A DNA stretch of 64,000 nt from Heritagella caecorum (GCA_904419035.1 CAJFQL010000003.1:1-64000), one strand, 5' to 3'. Positions 1-8,266 are shown, counted from the stretch's first letter. Numbers and translations are program-made. The notes: generated by a model not told the origin, from the letters alone.

Positions 1-32
1 AGGAGTGGCGCCGCTGACGCTGCGCCACTCCT
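1..32. repeat. Perfect 11-bp hairpin at the window edge
   Basis: Arms AGGAGTGGCGC (1-11) and GCGCCACTCCT (22-32) enclose a 10-base loop. No T-tract follows on the plus strand, so it may belong to something outside the window or be a dispersed repeat. From 33 to 165 I see no gene, only a plus-strand T8 tract at about 113-120. Confidence 0.5.
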
Positions 33-165
33 GCTAAAACCTAATATTCCCGCACAGGGGGCTCTTTTTGTGCTGTCTGCACAATCTGGGGCGGTTCAAT
101 CCCGGCCGGGGCATTTTTTTTGCGGTTTTAAAAAGGAATGTCACTCGCCCGCAGGCGTCCCCGTG

Positions 166-1431
166 TTACCGGGTGCGGCCAATATCGCGGCGGTAATGCG
201 CACCGTCAAAATGGATTTTTTCGACGGCCTCATACGCTTTTTGCAGCGCTTCGTCTAAGGTGGAAGCCAGGGCCGTTACACCCAGCACCCGGCCGCCGCT
301 GGTCACGAGGCACCCGTCTTTTTCCGCCGTGCCGGCGTGATAGACGGTCACACCGGGCAGCTGGCCGTTTTCGTCCAGGCCGGTGATGACCTTGCCCTTT
401 TCGTACTTCACGGGATACCCGCCGGACGCCATGACGACGCATGCAGCGGCTTCCTTGCTCCACTGGATATCCACGTTTTCCAGCGTGCCGTCAATAACGC
501 TCTCGATGATGGTAACCAGGTCGGTTTTCAGCCGGGGCAGGACCACCTGGGTTTCCGGGTCGCCAAACCGTGCGTTATATTCGATCACCTTCGGGCCGTT
601 GGGGGTGAGCATCAGCCCAAAGTACAAACAGCCTTTAAACGGGCGGCCTTCCTGCTGCATGGCGCGAATGGTGGGCAGGAAAATTTCCTGCATGCAGCGC
701 CGGGCCATGGCGCCGTCGTAATAGGGGTTGGGGCTAACGGTGCCCATGCCCCCGGTGTTCAGGCCCTTGTCGCCATCCAGAGCCCGCTTGTGGTCTTTGG
801 AGGACACCATGGGTTTGACACAGTGGCCGTCGGTAAACGCCAACACCGATACTTCCGGCCCGGTGAGGAATTCTTCCACCACCACGTGGTTGCCCGATGC
901 GCCAAAGACCTTGTCTTCCATGATCTCTTTGACGGCGTCTTCGGCGGCTTTTTCGTCTTCACAAATCAGCACGCCTTTGCCCAGGGCCAGGCCGTCGGCC
1001 TTGACCACCACGGGGTAGCGACCCTTTTCGCGGATATAGGAAAGGGCCTTGTCCGGTTCGGAGAATACCTCATACCCGGCGGTGGGGATGCCGTACTTTT
1101 TCATCAGGTTTTTGGAAAAGACCTTGCTCGCTTCGATCTGCGCCGCCGCCGCGTTGGGGCCAAACGCCCGCACGCCGGCTTCGTTCAGCGCATCGACCAT
1201 ACCGGCGGCCAGGGGGTCGTCCGGCGCGACAAACACGAGGTCAATGCCGTTTTCTTTCGCGAAAGCCGTCACCTTTTCTTTATCCATCACGCTGATGGGC
1301 ACACATTCGGCATCGTGGCTGATGCCGCCGTTGCCCGGCGCACAGTAGAGTTTGGTGACCTTGGGGCTTTCTTTTAATTTGCGCACAATGGCGTGTTCAC
1401 GGCCGCCGCTGCCCAATACCAGGATTTTCAT
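166..1431 (-). CDS. purD: Phosphoribosylamine-glycine ligase (GARS)
   Basis: This ATP-grasp ligase joins glycine to phosphoribosylamine, the second step of de novo purine synthesis in the cytoplasm. At 421 residues it has the family's usual length. Visible marks are the N-terminal Rossmann-like start LGSGGREHAI, the ATP-grasp segment around VVKADGLALGKGV, the signature NTGGMGTVSPNP and the Mg-binding region ARFGDPETQ. The ATG follows the ribosome site AAAGGGG. It is the last gene of the minus-strand purine operon, 17 bases after the AICAR transformylase. Its C-terminus appears complete. Confidence 0.97.
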   Translation of the reverse strand: MKILVLGSGGREHAIVRKLKESPKVTKLYCAPGNGGISHDAECVPISVMDKEKVTAFAKENGIDLVFVAPDDPLAAGMVDALNEAGVRAFGPNAAAAQIEASKVFSKNLMKKYGIPTAGYEVFSEPDKALSYIREKGRYPVVVKADGLALGKGVLICEDEKAAEDAVKEIMEDKVFGASGNHVVVEEFLTGPEVSVLAFTDGHCVKPMVSSKDHKRALDGDKGLNTGGMGTVSPNPYYDGAMARRCMQEIFLPTIRAMQQEGRPFKGCLYFGLMLTPNGPKVIEYNARFGDPETQVVLPRLKTDLVTIIESVIDGTLENVDIQWSKEAAACVVMASGGYPVKYEKGKVITGLDENGQLPGVTVYHAGTAEKDGCLVTSGGRVLGVTALASTLDEALQKAYEAVEKIHFDGAHYRRDIGRTR

Positions 1432-1448
1432 GCACAGCGCCCCTTTCC

Positions 1449-2633
1449 TCAGTGATGGAACAGGCGCAGCCCGCAGAACGCCATGGCGATGCCGTACTTA
1501 TTGCACGTGTCGATCACCTGCTGGTCGCGGATGGAGCCGCCCGGTTCCACAATGGCCGTCACACCGCTGCGGCGGGCCCGTTCGATGTTGTCGCCAAACG
1601 GGAAGAACGCATCACTGCCCAGGCACACACCCGTTACCTTGGAAAGCCAGGCGGCCTTTTCTTCCCGGGTGAGGGGTTCGGGCTGGCGGGTAAAGGTCAG
1701 CTGCCAGTTGTCGTCGCCGATCACGTCTTCGGGGGTGTCGCCGATATACACGTCGATGGCGTTGTCGCGGTTGGGGCCCTTCACGTCATCGCGGAACGGC
1801 AGATCCAGCACTTTGGGCATGTGGCGCAGCTGCCAGTTGTCGGCCTTCTGCCCGGCCAGACGGGTGCAGTGGATACGGCTCTGCTGCCCGGCGCCTACGC
1901 CGATGGTCTGGCCGTTTGTCACATAGCACACGGAGTTCGACTGGGTGTACTTGAGGGTAATCAAACTGATGACCAAATCGCGCTTTTGTTCGTCCGTGAG
2001 GGTCTTATTTTCCGTCACCATGTTCGACAGCATCGTATCGGCGTTAATCACCAGCTCGTTGCGGCCCTGTTCGAAGGTAATGCCAAACACCTGCTTGCGT
2101 TCGATGGGATCGGGACGGTAATTGGGGTCGATGGCCACAATGTTATAATTGCCCTTTTTCTTCATCTTCAAAATGGCCAGGGCTTCGTCGGAATAACCGG
2201 GGGCGATGATGCCGTCGCTGACTTCCTTTTTGATCAGCAGGGCGGTGGACGCGTCGCATTCATCCGACAGGGCAATCCAGTCGCCAAAGCTGCTCATGCG
2301 GTCGGCGCCGCGGGCCCGGGCGTAGGCACAGGCAAGGGGGCTCAGTTCCATATCGGGAGCCACGTGGTACATGCGCCGTTCCGTTTCGGACAGGGGCAGG
2401 CCCACGGCCGCCCCGGCGGGGGACACATGTTTAAACGAAGCCGCGGCCGGCATGCCGGTGGCTTCGTTCAGTTCCCGTACCAGCTGGATGCTGTTGAGGG
2501 CATCGAGGAAATTGATATACCCGGGGCGGCCGTTTAAAACCGTCACCGGCAGGTCGCTGCCGTCGGCCATAAAAATCCGGCTGGGCTTCTGGTTGGGGTT
2601 ACATCCGTATTTCAGCATCAGTTCGTTCGCCAT
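1449..2633 (-). CDS. Stand-alone AICAR transformylase (PurH C-terminal domain only)
   Basis: The product should transfer a formyl group from 10-formyl-THF to AICAR, the penultimate step to IMP. At about 394 residues it matches only the transformylase part of PurH. The N-terminal MGS-like IMP cyclohydrolase domain of ordinary bifunctional PurH is absent. The catalytic Lys-His pair lies in SFKHVSPAG, near residues 67-75. The ATG at 2633 follows AGGAGG; a TTG six bases upstream is a less likely start. It sits between a PurO-type cyclohydrolase and purD, so the cyclohydrolase step is supplied by its operon neighbour. Confidence 0.93.
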   Translation of the reverse strand: MANELMLKYGCNPNQKPSRIFMADGSDLPVTVLNGRPGYINFLDALNSIQLVRELNEATGMPAAASFKHVSPAGAAVGLPLSETERRMYHVAPDMELSPLACAYARARGADRMSSFGDWIALSDECDASTALLIKKEVSDGIIAPGYSDEALAILKMKKKGNYNIVAIDPNYRPDPIERKQVFGITFEQGRNELVINADTMLSNMVTENKTLTDEQKRDLVISLITLKYTQSNSVCYVTNGQTIGVGAGQQSRIHCTRLAGQKADNWQLRHMPKVLDLPFRDDVKGPNRDNAIDVYIGDTPEDVIGDDNWQLTFTRQPEPLTREEKAAWLSKVTGVCLGSDAFFPFGDNIERARRSGVTAIVEPGGSIRDQQVIDTCNKYGIAMAFCGLRLFHH

Positions 2634-2668
2634 ATACAAAAATTCCTCCTTTTGGGCACCGGGCGGGT

Positions 2669-3385
2669 TCAGCCCTCCTGGTTTTTGTTGATGATACGGC
2701 TTTCCTGTTCGCCGGTTTGAAGGTTAATAAACCGGGTGAACAGGGATACTTTATTTTGTTCGTTGAGGTTCTGCCACACATCCCGGGTAAACGTATCCAA
2801 ATCGCCTTTGATCGCCACGGGGGTGGGTTCGCCGTCAAAGGACGGGATCGGGTTGCCGTCGCAGCGGTAGGTGTGGATAAAGTGGCCTTTGCCCGCTTTG
2901 GGCGTGTATTCGAAGAAGAAGCGCTCGGGGGCTTCGGGGTCGCCGTCGCCGCTCTTTAAGATCGACAGCCGGTAGGTAAAGCCGTTTTCACTGCGGGTTA
3001 CCAGGCCGGAAATGCGGGGGGTGAAGTTCGGTCCATCGGGTTCAAACGTACGGGTGCGCAAAGCGTCTTCGAACGTGCCGCCGTTTTTCATCGTATCATA
3101 CACCGTGTCGGTCTGGTCGCCGTTGGTCACAATGGTGTGGTTCCCCAGCACCCGCACCGGCGCATAGATAATCAGCGACGGGTCGCTGAGTTTGGACGGG
3201 TCAAACGCCTGGGTGCGCAGCCCTTCCCCATCAGGGATAAACACACGGTTGCGGCTATTGACGCTGCGGCCCATGATGAAATAGGCAATCGCGGCATACT
3301 TGCCGTCTTCGCTCTGGCCGATCACAATGCCGCGGCCCGGGTAGCTATTTTCCGAAAGTTCTTTTTTCAGATCAAACAGTTCCAT
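2669..3385 (-). CDS. purO: PurO-type IMP cyclohydrolase
   Basis: The 238-residue product resembles the archaeal PurO family (IMP_cyclohyd), which closes the ring of FAICAR to give IMP, the final step of the pathway. Family-like stretches include NSYPGRGIVIGQSEDGKYAA near the N-terminus, YFIMGRSVNSRNRVF, and the later region FTPRISGL. It is unrelated in sequence to the MGS-like cyclohydrolase domain of PurH. Its start overlaps the end of purN by 14 bases and has the ribosome site GGTAGGAG, which implies translational coupling. Finding it directly beside a transformylase lacking the usual cyclohydrolase domain supports the assignment. Confidence 0.9.
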   Translation of the reverse strand: MELFDLKKELSENSYPGRGIVIGQSEDGKYAAIAYFIMGRSVNSRNRVFIPDGEGLRTQAFDPSKLSDPSLIIYAPVRVLGNHTIVTNGDQTDTVYDTMKNGGTFEDALRTRTFEPDGPNFTPRISGLVTRSENGFTYRLSILKSGDGDPEAPERFFFEYTPKAGKGHFIHTYRCDGNPIPSFDGEPTPVAIKGDLDTFTRDVWQNLNEQNKVSLFTRFINLQTGEQESRIINKNQEG

Positions 3386-4028
3386 CTTCGCTCCTACCTT
3401 CCTCGTTCAAAATGTGGACAAGGCCGTTTTCCACCCGCAGTTTTCCGGCGCAGAACAGCGCCGCCGCTTTGGGCAAAATTTTCCATTCCGCCTGTTCCAT
3501 AATGCGCCTTTGCAGCGTTTCGGGGGTGTCGCCCTCTTTTACGGGCACGGCCTTTTGCAAAATGATCGGGCCGCCGTCGCATTCTTCGGTGACAAAATGC
3601 ACCGTAGCGCCGCTTACCTTCACGCCTTTTTTCAGCGCCGCTTCGTGGACATGCAAGCCGTAATACCCCTTGCCGCAGAACGACGGGATCAGCGCCGGGT
3701 GCACGTTCATCATGCGGTTTTCGAACGCCCGGCACACGCTTTCGTCCAAAATGGTCATAAACCCGGCGTAAATCACCAGGCCGGCCTTTTCTTCTTTGAG
3801 GGCTTCTAGCATCGCCTGGCTATAGGCATGCACGTCCGCATATTCTTTCCGGCAGAGGACCCGCGTGGGGATGCCGTGGTTTTTAGCCCGGGTGAGCGCA
3901 TAGGCATCCGGCCGGGACGAAATCACACAGGTGATGGCCCCGCCGGGGATGCGTCCCTGTTCGCTCGCGTCGATCAGCGCCTGCAAATTCGTGCCGCCGC
4001 CGGACACCAGCACCACGATGTTTAGCAT
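3372..4028 (-). CDS. purN: Phosphoribosylglycinamide formyltransferase
   Basis: This enzyme formylates GAR with 10-formyl-THF, the third purine step. The protein has 218 residues, slightly longer than the usual ~190-210. The N-terminal phosphate-binding region VSGGGTNLQAL and the catalytic stretch ending in NVHPALIPSF (Asn-His) are visible, as is the later EECDGGPI segment with the conserved Asp. It overlaps purM by 7 bases upstream and purO by 14 bases downstream. GGAGG precedes the ATG. Confidence 0.96.
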   Translation of the reverse strand: MLNIVVLVSGGGTNLQALIDASEQGRIPGGAITCVISSRPDAYALTRAKNHGIPTRVLCRKEYADVHAYSQAMLEALKEEKAGLVIYAGFMTILDESVCRAFENRMMNVHPALIPSFCGKGYYGLHVHEAALKKGVKVSGATVHFVTEECDGGPIILQKAVPVKEGDTPETLQRRIMEQAEWKILPKAAALFCAGKLRVENGLVHILNEEGRSEDGTV

Positions 4029-5056
4029 AGAATCACGCCTCCGTCGCCTTCGACGATTTCGCCCACCACGGCGGCGTCTTGCCCTTCGGCTTTCAGGGCC
4101 GCGAGGGCCTTATCGGCGTCGTCTTTTGCTACCGCCATGCACATGCCCATACCCATATTAAAGGTATTGTACATGTCGCGTTCGGGGATGTTGCCTTCTT
4201 TGGCGATCAGGTCAAAGATGGGCAGGTGCGGCACCGCCGCTTTTTCAATTTTCGCGCTGCAAGTGGGGGTGAGCATCCGCGGGATATTTTCATAAAAACC
4301 GCCGCCGGTAATGTGGGACACGGCTTTTACGTCCGCTTCCTTCATGGCGCGCAGCACGGGTTTTACGTAGATCTTCGTGGGGGTCAACAGGCATTCGCCC
4401 AGGGTCATACCCAGTTCTTCGCGGTATACAGACAGGTTCTGGCTGTTGACGTCAAACACCTTGCGCACCAGGGAAAACCCGTTGCTGTGTACGCCGGTGG
4501 AAGCAAGGCCGATGAGCACGTCGCCTTTTTGCAGGCGGCTGCCGTCTACAATGCGGTCACGGTCCACCATGCCGACGCTAAAGCCCGCCAGGTCGTATTC
4601 ATTCACGGGATAAAAACCGGGCATTTCGGCGGTTTCGCCGCCGACCAGCGCGCAGCCCGCCTGCACGCAGCCTTCGGCCACGCCGGACACGATTTCGGCT
4701 ACCTTCTCCGGCACGTTTTTGCCCAGGGCCAGGTAATCGAGGAAAAACAGCGGCTGGGCCCCGCAGCACACCACGTCGTTCACGCACATGGCCACGCAGT
4801 CAATGCCCACGGTGCCGTGCTTGTCCATCAAAAAGGCCAAGCGCAGTTTGGTGCCCACGCCGTCGGTGCCGGACACCAACACCGGCGTTTTCATCCCCGC
4901 CAAATCGGGCTGGAACAAACCGCCAAACCCACCAATGCCGGACACAACCCCCGGGGTCATGGTGCGGGCCACATGCTGTTTCATCAGTTCCACGGCGCGG
5001 TACCCGGCGGTCACGTCAACCCCGGCGGCCTTGTAGCTTTCGCTATAGCTCTTCAT
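4022..5056 (-). CDS. purM: Phosphoribosylformylglycinamidine cyclo-ligase (AIR synthetase)
   Basis: The ATP-dependent cyclisation of FGAM to AIR is the fifth purine step. The 344-residue length is typical. Family marks include GVDVTAGYRAVELM at the N-terminus, the glycine-rich GIGGFGGLF, the SGTDGVGTKL ATP-binding motif and the VGGETAEMPGFY signature. A strong GAGGAGG site precedes the ATG. It lies 37 bases after purE and overlaps purN, so the two are probably co-transcribed. Confidence 0.97.
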   Translation of the reverse strand: MKSYSESYKAAGVDVTAGYRAVELMKQHVARTMTPGVVSGIGGFGGLFQPDLAGMKTPVLVSGTDGVGTKLRLAFLMDKHGTVGIDCVAMCVNDVVCCGAQPLFFLDYLALGKNVPEKVAEIVSGVAEGCVQAGCALVGGETAEMPGFYPVNEYDLAGFSVGMVDRDRIVDGSRLQKGDVLIGLASTGVHSNGFSLVRKVFDVNSQNLSVYREELGMTLGECLLTPTKIYVKPVLRAMKEADVKAVSHITGGGFYENIPRMLTPTCSAKIEKAAVPHLPIFDLIAKEGNIPERDMYNTFNMGMGMCMAVAKDDADKALAALKAEGQDAAVVGEIVEGDGGVILC

Positions 5057-5093
5057 AGTGCAGAAAACCTCCTCGTTTGGTTTTGTTCCGTTT

Positions 5094-5591
5094 TTACTGT
5101 TCCCGCAGTTTTTCCTGCAGGGCGGCGTCTTTCTTCGCGACGCCGTCTTTCATGCTCTGCTTCAAATCCATCAGCTTCTGCTGCAGGCCTTCGTCGCTCA
5201 GGGCCAGCATTTCGGCCGCCAGTACCGCCGCGTTGTCGGCGCCGTTGACGGCTACCGTGGCCACCGGGATGCCCGAGGGCATCTGCACCGTGGCAAGCAA
5301 TGCGTCCAGCCCGTCAAAGGAAGAACGGATGGGCACGCCGATCACCGGCAGGGTGGTGTACGCCGCCAGCACGCCGCCCAAATGGGCCGCCATCCCGGCG
5401 CAGGCGATGATCACGCCAAACCCGTTATCCCGGGCATTTTTGGCAAACTCGGCCGCGGCTTCCGGCGTACGGTGGGCCGACATCACGTGGGCTTCATAGG
5501 GGATGGAAAGGCTGTCCAGCCGGGCAAACGCCTTGCTCACAACGGGCAGGTCGCTGTCGCTGCCCATGATGACCGCTACTTTTTTGCTCAT
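5094..5591 (-). CDS. purE: N5-carboxyaminoimidazole ribonucleotide mutase
   Basis: Class I PurE rearranges N5-CAIR to CAIR. From the ATG at 5591 the protein has about 165 residues, the normal size. Signature elements are MGSDSDLPV, the SAHRTPE motif with its catalytic His, and GMAAHLGGV. An in-frame ATG seven codons upstream is possible, but GGAAGGAAG is well placed for 5591. It is the first structural gene of the purine cluster. purC, purF, purL and purB are not in this window and must be elsewhere. Confidence 0.97.
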   Translation of the reverse strand: MSKKVAVIMGSDSDLPVVSKAFARLDSLSIPYEAHVMSAHRTPEAAAEFAKNARDNGFGVIIACAGMAAHLGGVLAAYTTLPVIGVPIRSSFDGLDALLATVQMPSGIPVATVAVNGADNAAVLAAEMLALSDEGLQQKLMDLKQSMKDGVAKKDAALQEKLREQ

Positions 5592-5644
5592 AAGAAACTT
5601 CCTTCCTTTCATCGTGCCGCCCGTTTTTTCAAACGGCGGGCGGG

Positions 5645-5684
5645 CAAAACAAAACAGGCCGCGCCCCTTACCGGGCGCAGCCTG
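5645..5684 (-). terminator. Terminator or attenuator in the purE leader
   Basis: A 12-bp stem (one G-U pair) with loop GGTAA occupies 5655-5684 and is followed on the minus strand by TTTTGTTTTG. It lies between the leader promoter and purE, so purine operon transcripts must read through it unless a second promoter lies in the 63 bases before purE. None is obvious there. The 5' arm begins two bases after the stop codon of the leader ORF. Confidence 0.75.
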
Positions 5685-5685
5685 C

Positions 5686-5775
5686 CTATACGTATTCTGT
5701 ACACAAAGACGAAAAGCCGGGATGACCCATCGCGCCCTTACCCGCTTTGCCGAAAAAAGAGCGACCCATGCCCAT
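5686..5775 (-). CDS. 29-codon glycine-rich leader ORF before the purine operon
   Basis: This small ORF has a near-ideal ribosome site (AAAGGAGGGGG, about 5 bases before ATG) just downstream of a good promoter. It encodes 29 residues, starting MGMGRSFFGKAG and ending CTEYV. Seven residues are Gly, all GGC or GGT codons, and there are three Lys. Its TAG stop sits directly against a terminator hairpin ahead of purE. It may be a leader peptide whose translation controls read-through, or a free-standing small protein ending at the terminator. I do not recognise a family. Confidence 0.6.
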   Translation of the reverse strand: MGMGRSFFGKAGKGAMGHPGFSSLCTEYV

Positions 5776-5806
5776 GCTTCCCCCTCCTTTGCGTTCTTTC
5801 CTATTT

Positions 5807-5836
5807 ATTCTACACTACCCGGCAGGTAAAAAGCAA
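5807..5836 (-). promoter_or_regulatory. Predicted sigma-A promoter of the purine operon leader
   Basis: Reading the minus strand, TTGCTT (5831-5836) and TAGAAT (5807-5812) are 18 bases apart. The leader ORF starts about 30 bases downstream. No purine riboswitch architecture is evident between the promoter and purE. Confidence 0.6.
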
Positions 5837-5928
5837 GTAAAGCGGCATGGGGGGCAAATTTTCGTCATAAACGGAAATCCCCCCGGCGGGATGGGCTGCT
5901 TTTTGTTCACAAAGCTGAAATCCGGTTT

Positions 5929-7236
5929 TTACCCCATGCGCCAAATAAAGGCCGACAGGGGCGGCAGCTCGACTTGCCCGGAAAAGGTTTTCGTTTCGCC
6001 CGTTACAAGGTCCGTCCCCGTCCCCTGCAAACTGGGGGCCGATAGGGTCGCGGGGGCATTATCGGCATTGAGGGCTACAACCACCCGTTCCCCCTCAAAA
6101 GCGCGGGCAAACACATACTGGCGGTTTGTCAGCGCCACCTGGGTATAATCGCCGTAGCACAGCGCCTTTTCCTGTTTGTGGATGGCGCACAGCGAGGCAA
6201 TCGTATCGCACAGCCCGTTCCACACCGGTTCCTCCACGGCGGGGCGCAGCGCGTCGTCCCCGTGGGACTTCTCCCCTTCCATGCCCCATTCGCTGCCGTA
6301 ATACAGGCACGGGATCCCGGGCATGGTGAAAAGCAGGGTGTAAAGAAGCGGGATGTGTTCTTTCACGGTCAGAATGCTACTAAGGCGCGTTACGTCGTGG
6401 TTATCCGCAAAACACAGTAGGTGCTTGCCCTTATACAGCGTCCACGGTTCGGATCCGAACTGGCGGTTGAGGCTGTAGGCGATTTCGAAGAAATTATAGG
6501 AATTAAAGCTGGAATAAAGCCCTTTATAGCATTCGTAATTGGTAACCGAATGGAGCATCTGGTCGTTTACGAGCCGGTTATAATCCCCGTGGAGCATTTC
6601 GCCCAGCAGGAAGAAATCCGGCGACAGCGACTTGGCCGTTTCCCGCAGGCGGCGCATAAAGCCTTCATCGAGGCTATAGGCTACGTCCAGCCGCAGCCCG
6701 TCAATCTGAAACGTGTGGAACCAATATACCACGCAGTCGAGCAAATAGTCGCACACCGCCGGGTTTTTCAGGTTCAGTTTCACCAGCTCGTAGTGGCCTT
6801 CCCACCCTTCGTAATAAAACCCGTCGTGGTACGGCGAATCGCCGTCAAACCGCAACAGGAACCAGTCGCGGTAGGGGCTCTGTTCCCGCTTTTCCTGCAC
6901 ATCGCGGAACGCCCAGAACCCGCGCCCCACGTGGTTAAACACGCCGTCCAGCACGACGCGCAGCCCTTTTTCGTGGTAGGCTTTCACAATTCCGGCAAAT
7001 TCTTCGTTTGTACCCAGGCGCCGGTCGATTGTCCGGTAATCCCGGGTATCGTACCCGTGGGCGTCGGACTCAAACACCGGCGTAAAATAGACGGCACCAA
7101 CCCCCAATTTTGTCAGGTGGGGCAAAAAGTTCAAAAGCGTTTGCAGCCGGTGGCCTTCTTCGCCGGTATTCTGCTTCGGCGCGCCGCACACCCCCAGGGT
7201 GTAAAACTGATAAAAGACACTTTCGTCATACCACAT
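5929..7236 (-). CDS. Alpha-amylase family glycoside hydrolase (GH13)
   Basis: A 435-residue GH13 enzyme, probably cytoplasmic because it has no signal peptide. The four GH13 regions are present: DGVFNH (Asp97), GLRLDVAY with the nucleophile Asp184, LLGEML with the acid/base Glu213, and FADNHD with Asp281. The compact (beta/alpha)8 core is followed by a short beta domain that ends near the C-terminus. There is no N-terminal CBM34-like domain, so it is shorter than classical neopullulanases. Maltodextrin cleavage is likely, but the exact substrate cannot be read from sequence. It is monocistronic, with its own promoter and a candidate operator. Confidence 0.9.
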   Translation of the reverse strand: MWYDESVFYQFYTLGVCGAPKQNTGEEGHRLQTLLNFLPHLTKLGVGAVYFTPVFESDAHGYDTRDYRTIDRRLGTNEEFAGIVKAYHEKGLRVVLDGVFNHVGRGFWAFRDVQEKREQSPYRDWFLLRFDGDSPYHDGFYYEGWEGHYELVKLNLKNPAVCDYLLDCVVYWFHTFQIDGLRLDVAYSLDEGFMRRLRETAKSLSPDFFLLGEMLHGDYNRLVNDQMLHSVTNYECYKGLYSSFNSYNFFEIAYSLNRQFGSEPWTLYKGKHLLCFADNHDVTRLSSILTVKEHIPLLYTLLFTMPGIPCLYYGSEWGMEGEKSHGDDALRPAVEEPVWNGLCDTIASLCAIHKQEKALCYGDYTQVALTNRQYVFARAFEGERVVVALNADNAPATLSAPSLQGTGTDLVTGETKTFSGQVELPPLSAFIWRMG

Positions 7237-7324
7237 AATATAGATCGTCTCCTTTTTAAAAAACCAACAAGCGGAAAGCCGGGGGATTTGGCCGCCCCGG
7301 CCGTTTTTGCATGCAGGGTATCAA

Positions 7325-7341
7325 CATAACCCTAGGTTATG
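7325..7341. promoter_or_regulatory. 7-bp inverted repeat, candidate operator of the GH13 gene
   Basis: CATAACC and GGTTATG flank the three bases CTA. The repeat lies about 20 bases downstream of the minus-strand -10 box, the classic position for a repressor roadblock. The regulator is not identifiable here. Confidence 0.5.
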
Positions 7342-7359
7342 AAAATGCCCATGTTTGGT

Positions 7360-7388
7360 ATTATACCACAATTATTACTAAATAAAAA
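7360..7388 (-). promoter_or_regulatory. Predicted promoter of the GH13 gene
   Basis: A perfect TATAAT -10 box lies at 7360-7365 on the minus strand, within GTGGTATAATACC. The -35 at 17-base spacing (TTTTTA) is weak, which fits a regulated promoter. Confidence 0.5.
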
Positions 7389-7503
7389 CCGGGTTTTCCG
7401 CAAAAATTTTAGTCTTTTTGTTATAAAATATGCCGGTTTAGGGCTCCAGGGAAGGGCTAAATGGGAAAAATGGGCTTTCCCCCTGCCGTTTCCTTCCCAT
7501 ACA

Positions 7504-7544
7504 CAAAAAAAGCCCCTTTGGCGGTTTTCTCCGCCAAAGGGGCT
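7504..7544 (-). terminator. Rho-independent terminator of the 182-aa membrane protein gene
   Basis: A perfect 14-bp stem (AGCCCCTTTGGCGG against its complement, 7511-7544) has a 6-base loop and a T7 tract on the minus strand at 7510-7504. Confidence 0.9.
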
Positions 7545-7558
7545 TTTGCTACACACCA

Positions 7559-8107
7559 TCAGGTTTCTTCCAGGCGCACCAGGGTTTTCACGGCCGTTTC
7601 GCCTTTTTCGCACAGGTACCGGTACGGGGCAAACTCCCGCACTTCTTTCCAGAAATCCGCAAAACCGGCCCGGCCGTCTTCCGACCAGATCACATCGGAA
7701 AATTCTTTGGTCCCCTCTTCCGGGGTAAACAGCAAATCCAGCCGCAGCTGGCGGTATTCGTCTTCATCCCGGTCGGTTTTGAACTGCCGCGCCAGGGAAA
7801 AGTAGAAAAACGGGCCGTCGCCAAAATCGTACGTGCCCACTTCGCACAGCAAATCGTCGGTTTCCGGGTCCACCGGGGACGGATGGTCCACCGGCAGGCG
7901 GCTCATCTCTTCAAAGCGGTCTACCGCCTGTTCCACGGTGATTTCCTCGTTGGCATGGCTGAGCAGCCCGTGCAGCAGCGCCGTACCCGTCAAACTTTCG
8001 GGGCGCGGCTCCTTTTGTTCCTGTTGTTTGCGGTAATTTTCATGGGCCGCATAGGCGAGCAGCGAAGCCCCCGCCAGCAGGACCATTCTTTTTTGCCATT
8101 TTTTCAT
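7559..8107 (-). CDS. Small protein with N-terminal membrane anchor, function unknown
   Basis: About 182 residues. The ATG at 8107 is preferred because GGGAGAGGG lies just upstream; an in-frame start nine codons earlier lacks a good site. Residues ~5-20 (KRMVLLAGASLLAYAA) form a short hydrophobic anchor. The rest is acidic and soluble-looking, with Trp and Phe residues near the middle of the C-terminal half. It carries no lipobox or known catalytic motif that I can see. It stands alone between two terminators, next to the SPFH/NfeD pair but not in their operon. Confidence 0.7.
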   Translation of the reverse strand: MKKWQKRMVLLAGASLLAYAAHENYRKQQEQKEPRPESLTGTALLHGLLSHANEEITVEQAVDRFEEMSRLPVDHPSPVDPETDDLLCEVGTYDFGDGPFFYFSLARQFKTDRDEDEYRQLRLDLLFTPEEGTKEFSDVIWSEDGRAGFADFWKEVREFAPYRYLCEKGETAVKTLVRLEET

Positions 8108-8231
8108 CCGAAGCCCTCTCCCTTTCCGAAGCACCGCCAGGAGGGCGGCCTGTCCGCGTACTTGTGCATTTTTTCACAATTCTGTTGTTTATTGTACCCC
8201 ACTGCTCCCACTGATGTCAAGGCTGTTCCCA

Positions 8232-8266
8232 TGAAAAAAGAGCCTTCCTTGTGGGAAGGAAGGCTC
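8232..8266 (-). terminator. Terminator of the nfeD-SPFH operon
   Basis: An 11-bp stem, GAGCCTTCCTT with its complement (8240-8266), is followed on the minus strand by TTTTTTC. Confidence 0.9.

Noticed and set aside
85..120. A T-arm-like GGTTCAATCC that suggests the end of a tRNA
   Set aside because: No matching acceptor, D-arm or anticodon arm can be placed upstream, and the stem has a mismatch. Treated as chance.
337..1377. Long open frame antisense to purD
   Set aside because: No ribosome site or family resemblance; purD is certain on the other strand. Similar antisense frames over purM, the LRR gene, the oxidoreductase genes and potD were rejected for the same reason.
5592..5830. Purine (guanine or PRPP) riboswitch upstream of purE
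   Set aside because: No conserved aptamer helices or loop sequences were recognised. The leader ORF and terminator explain the region better.
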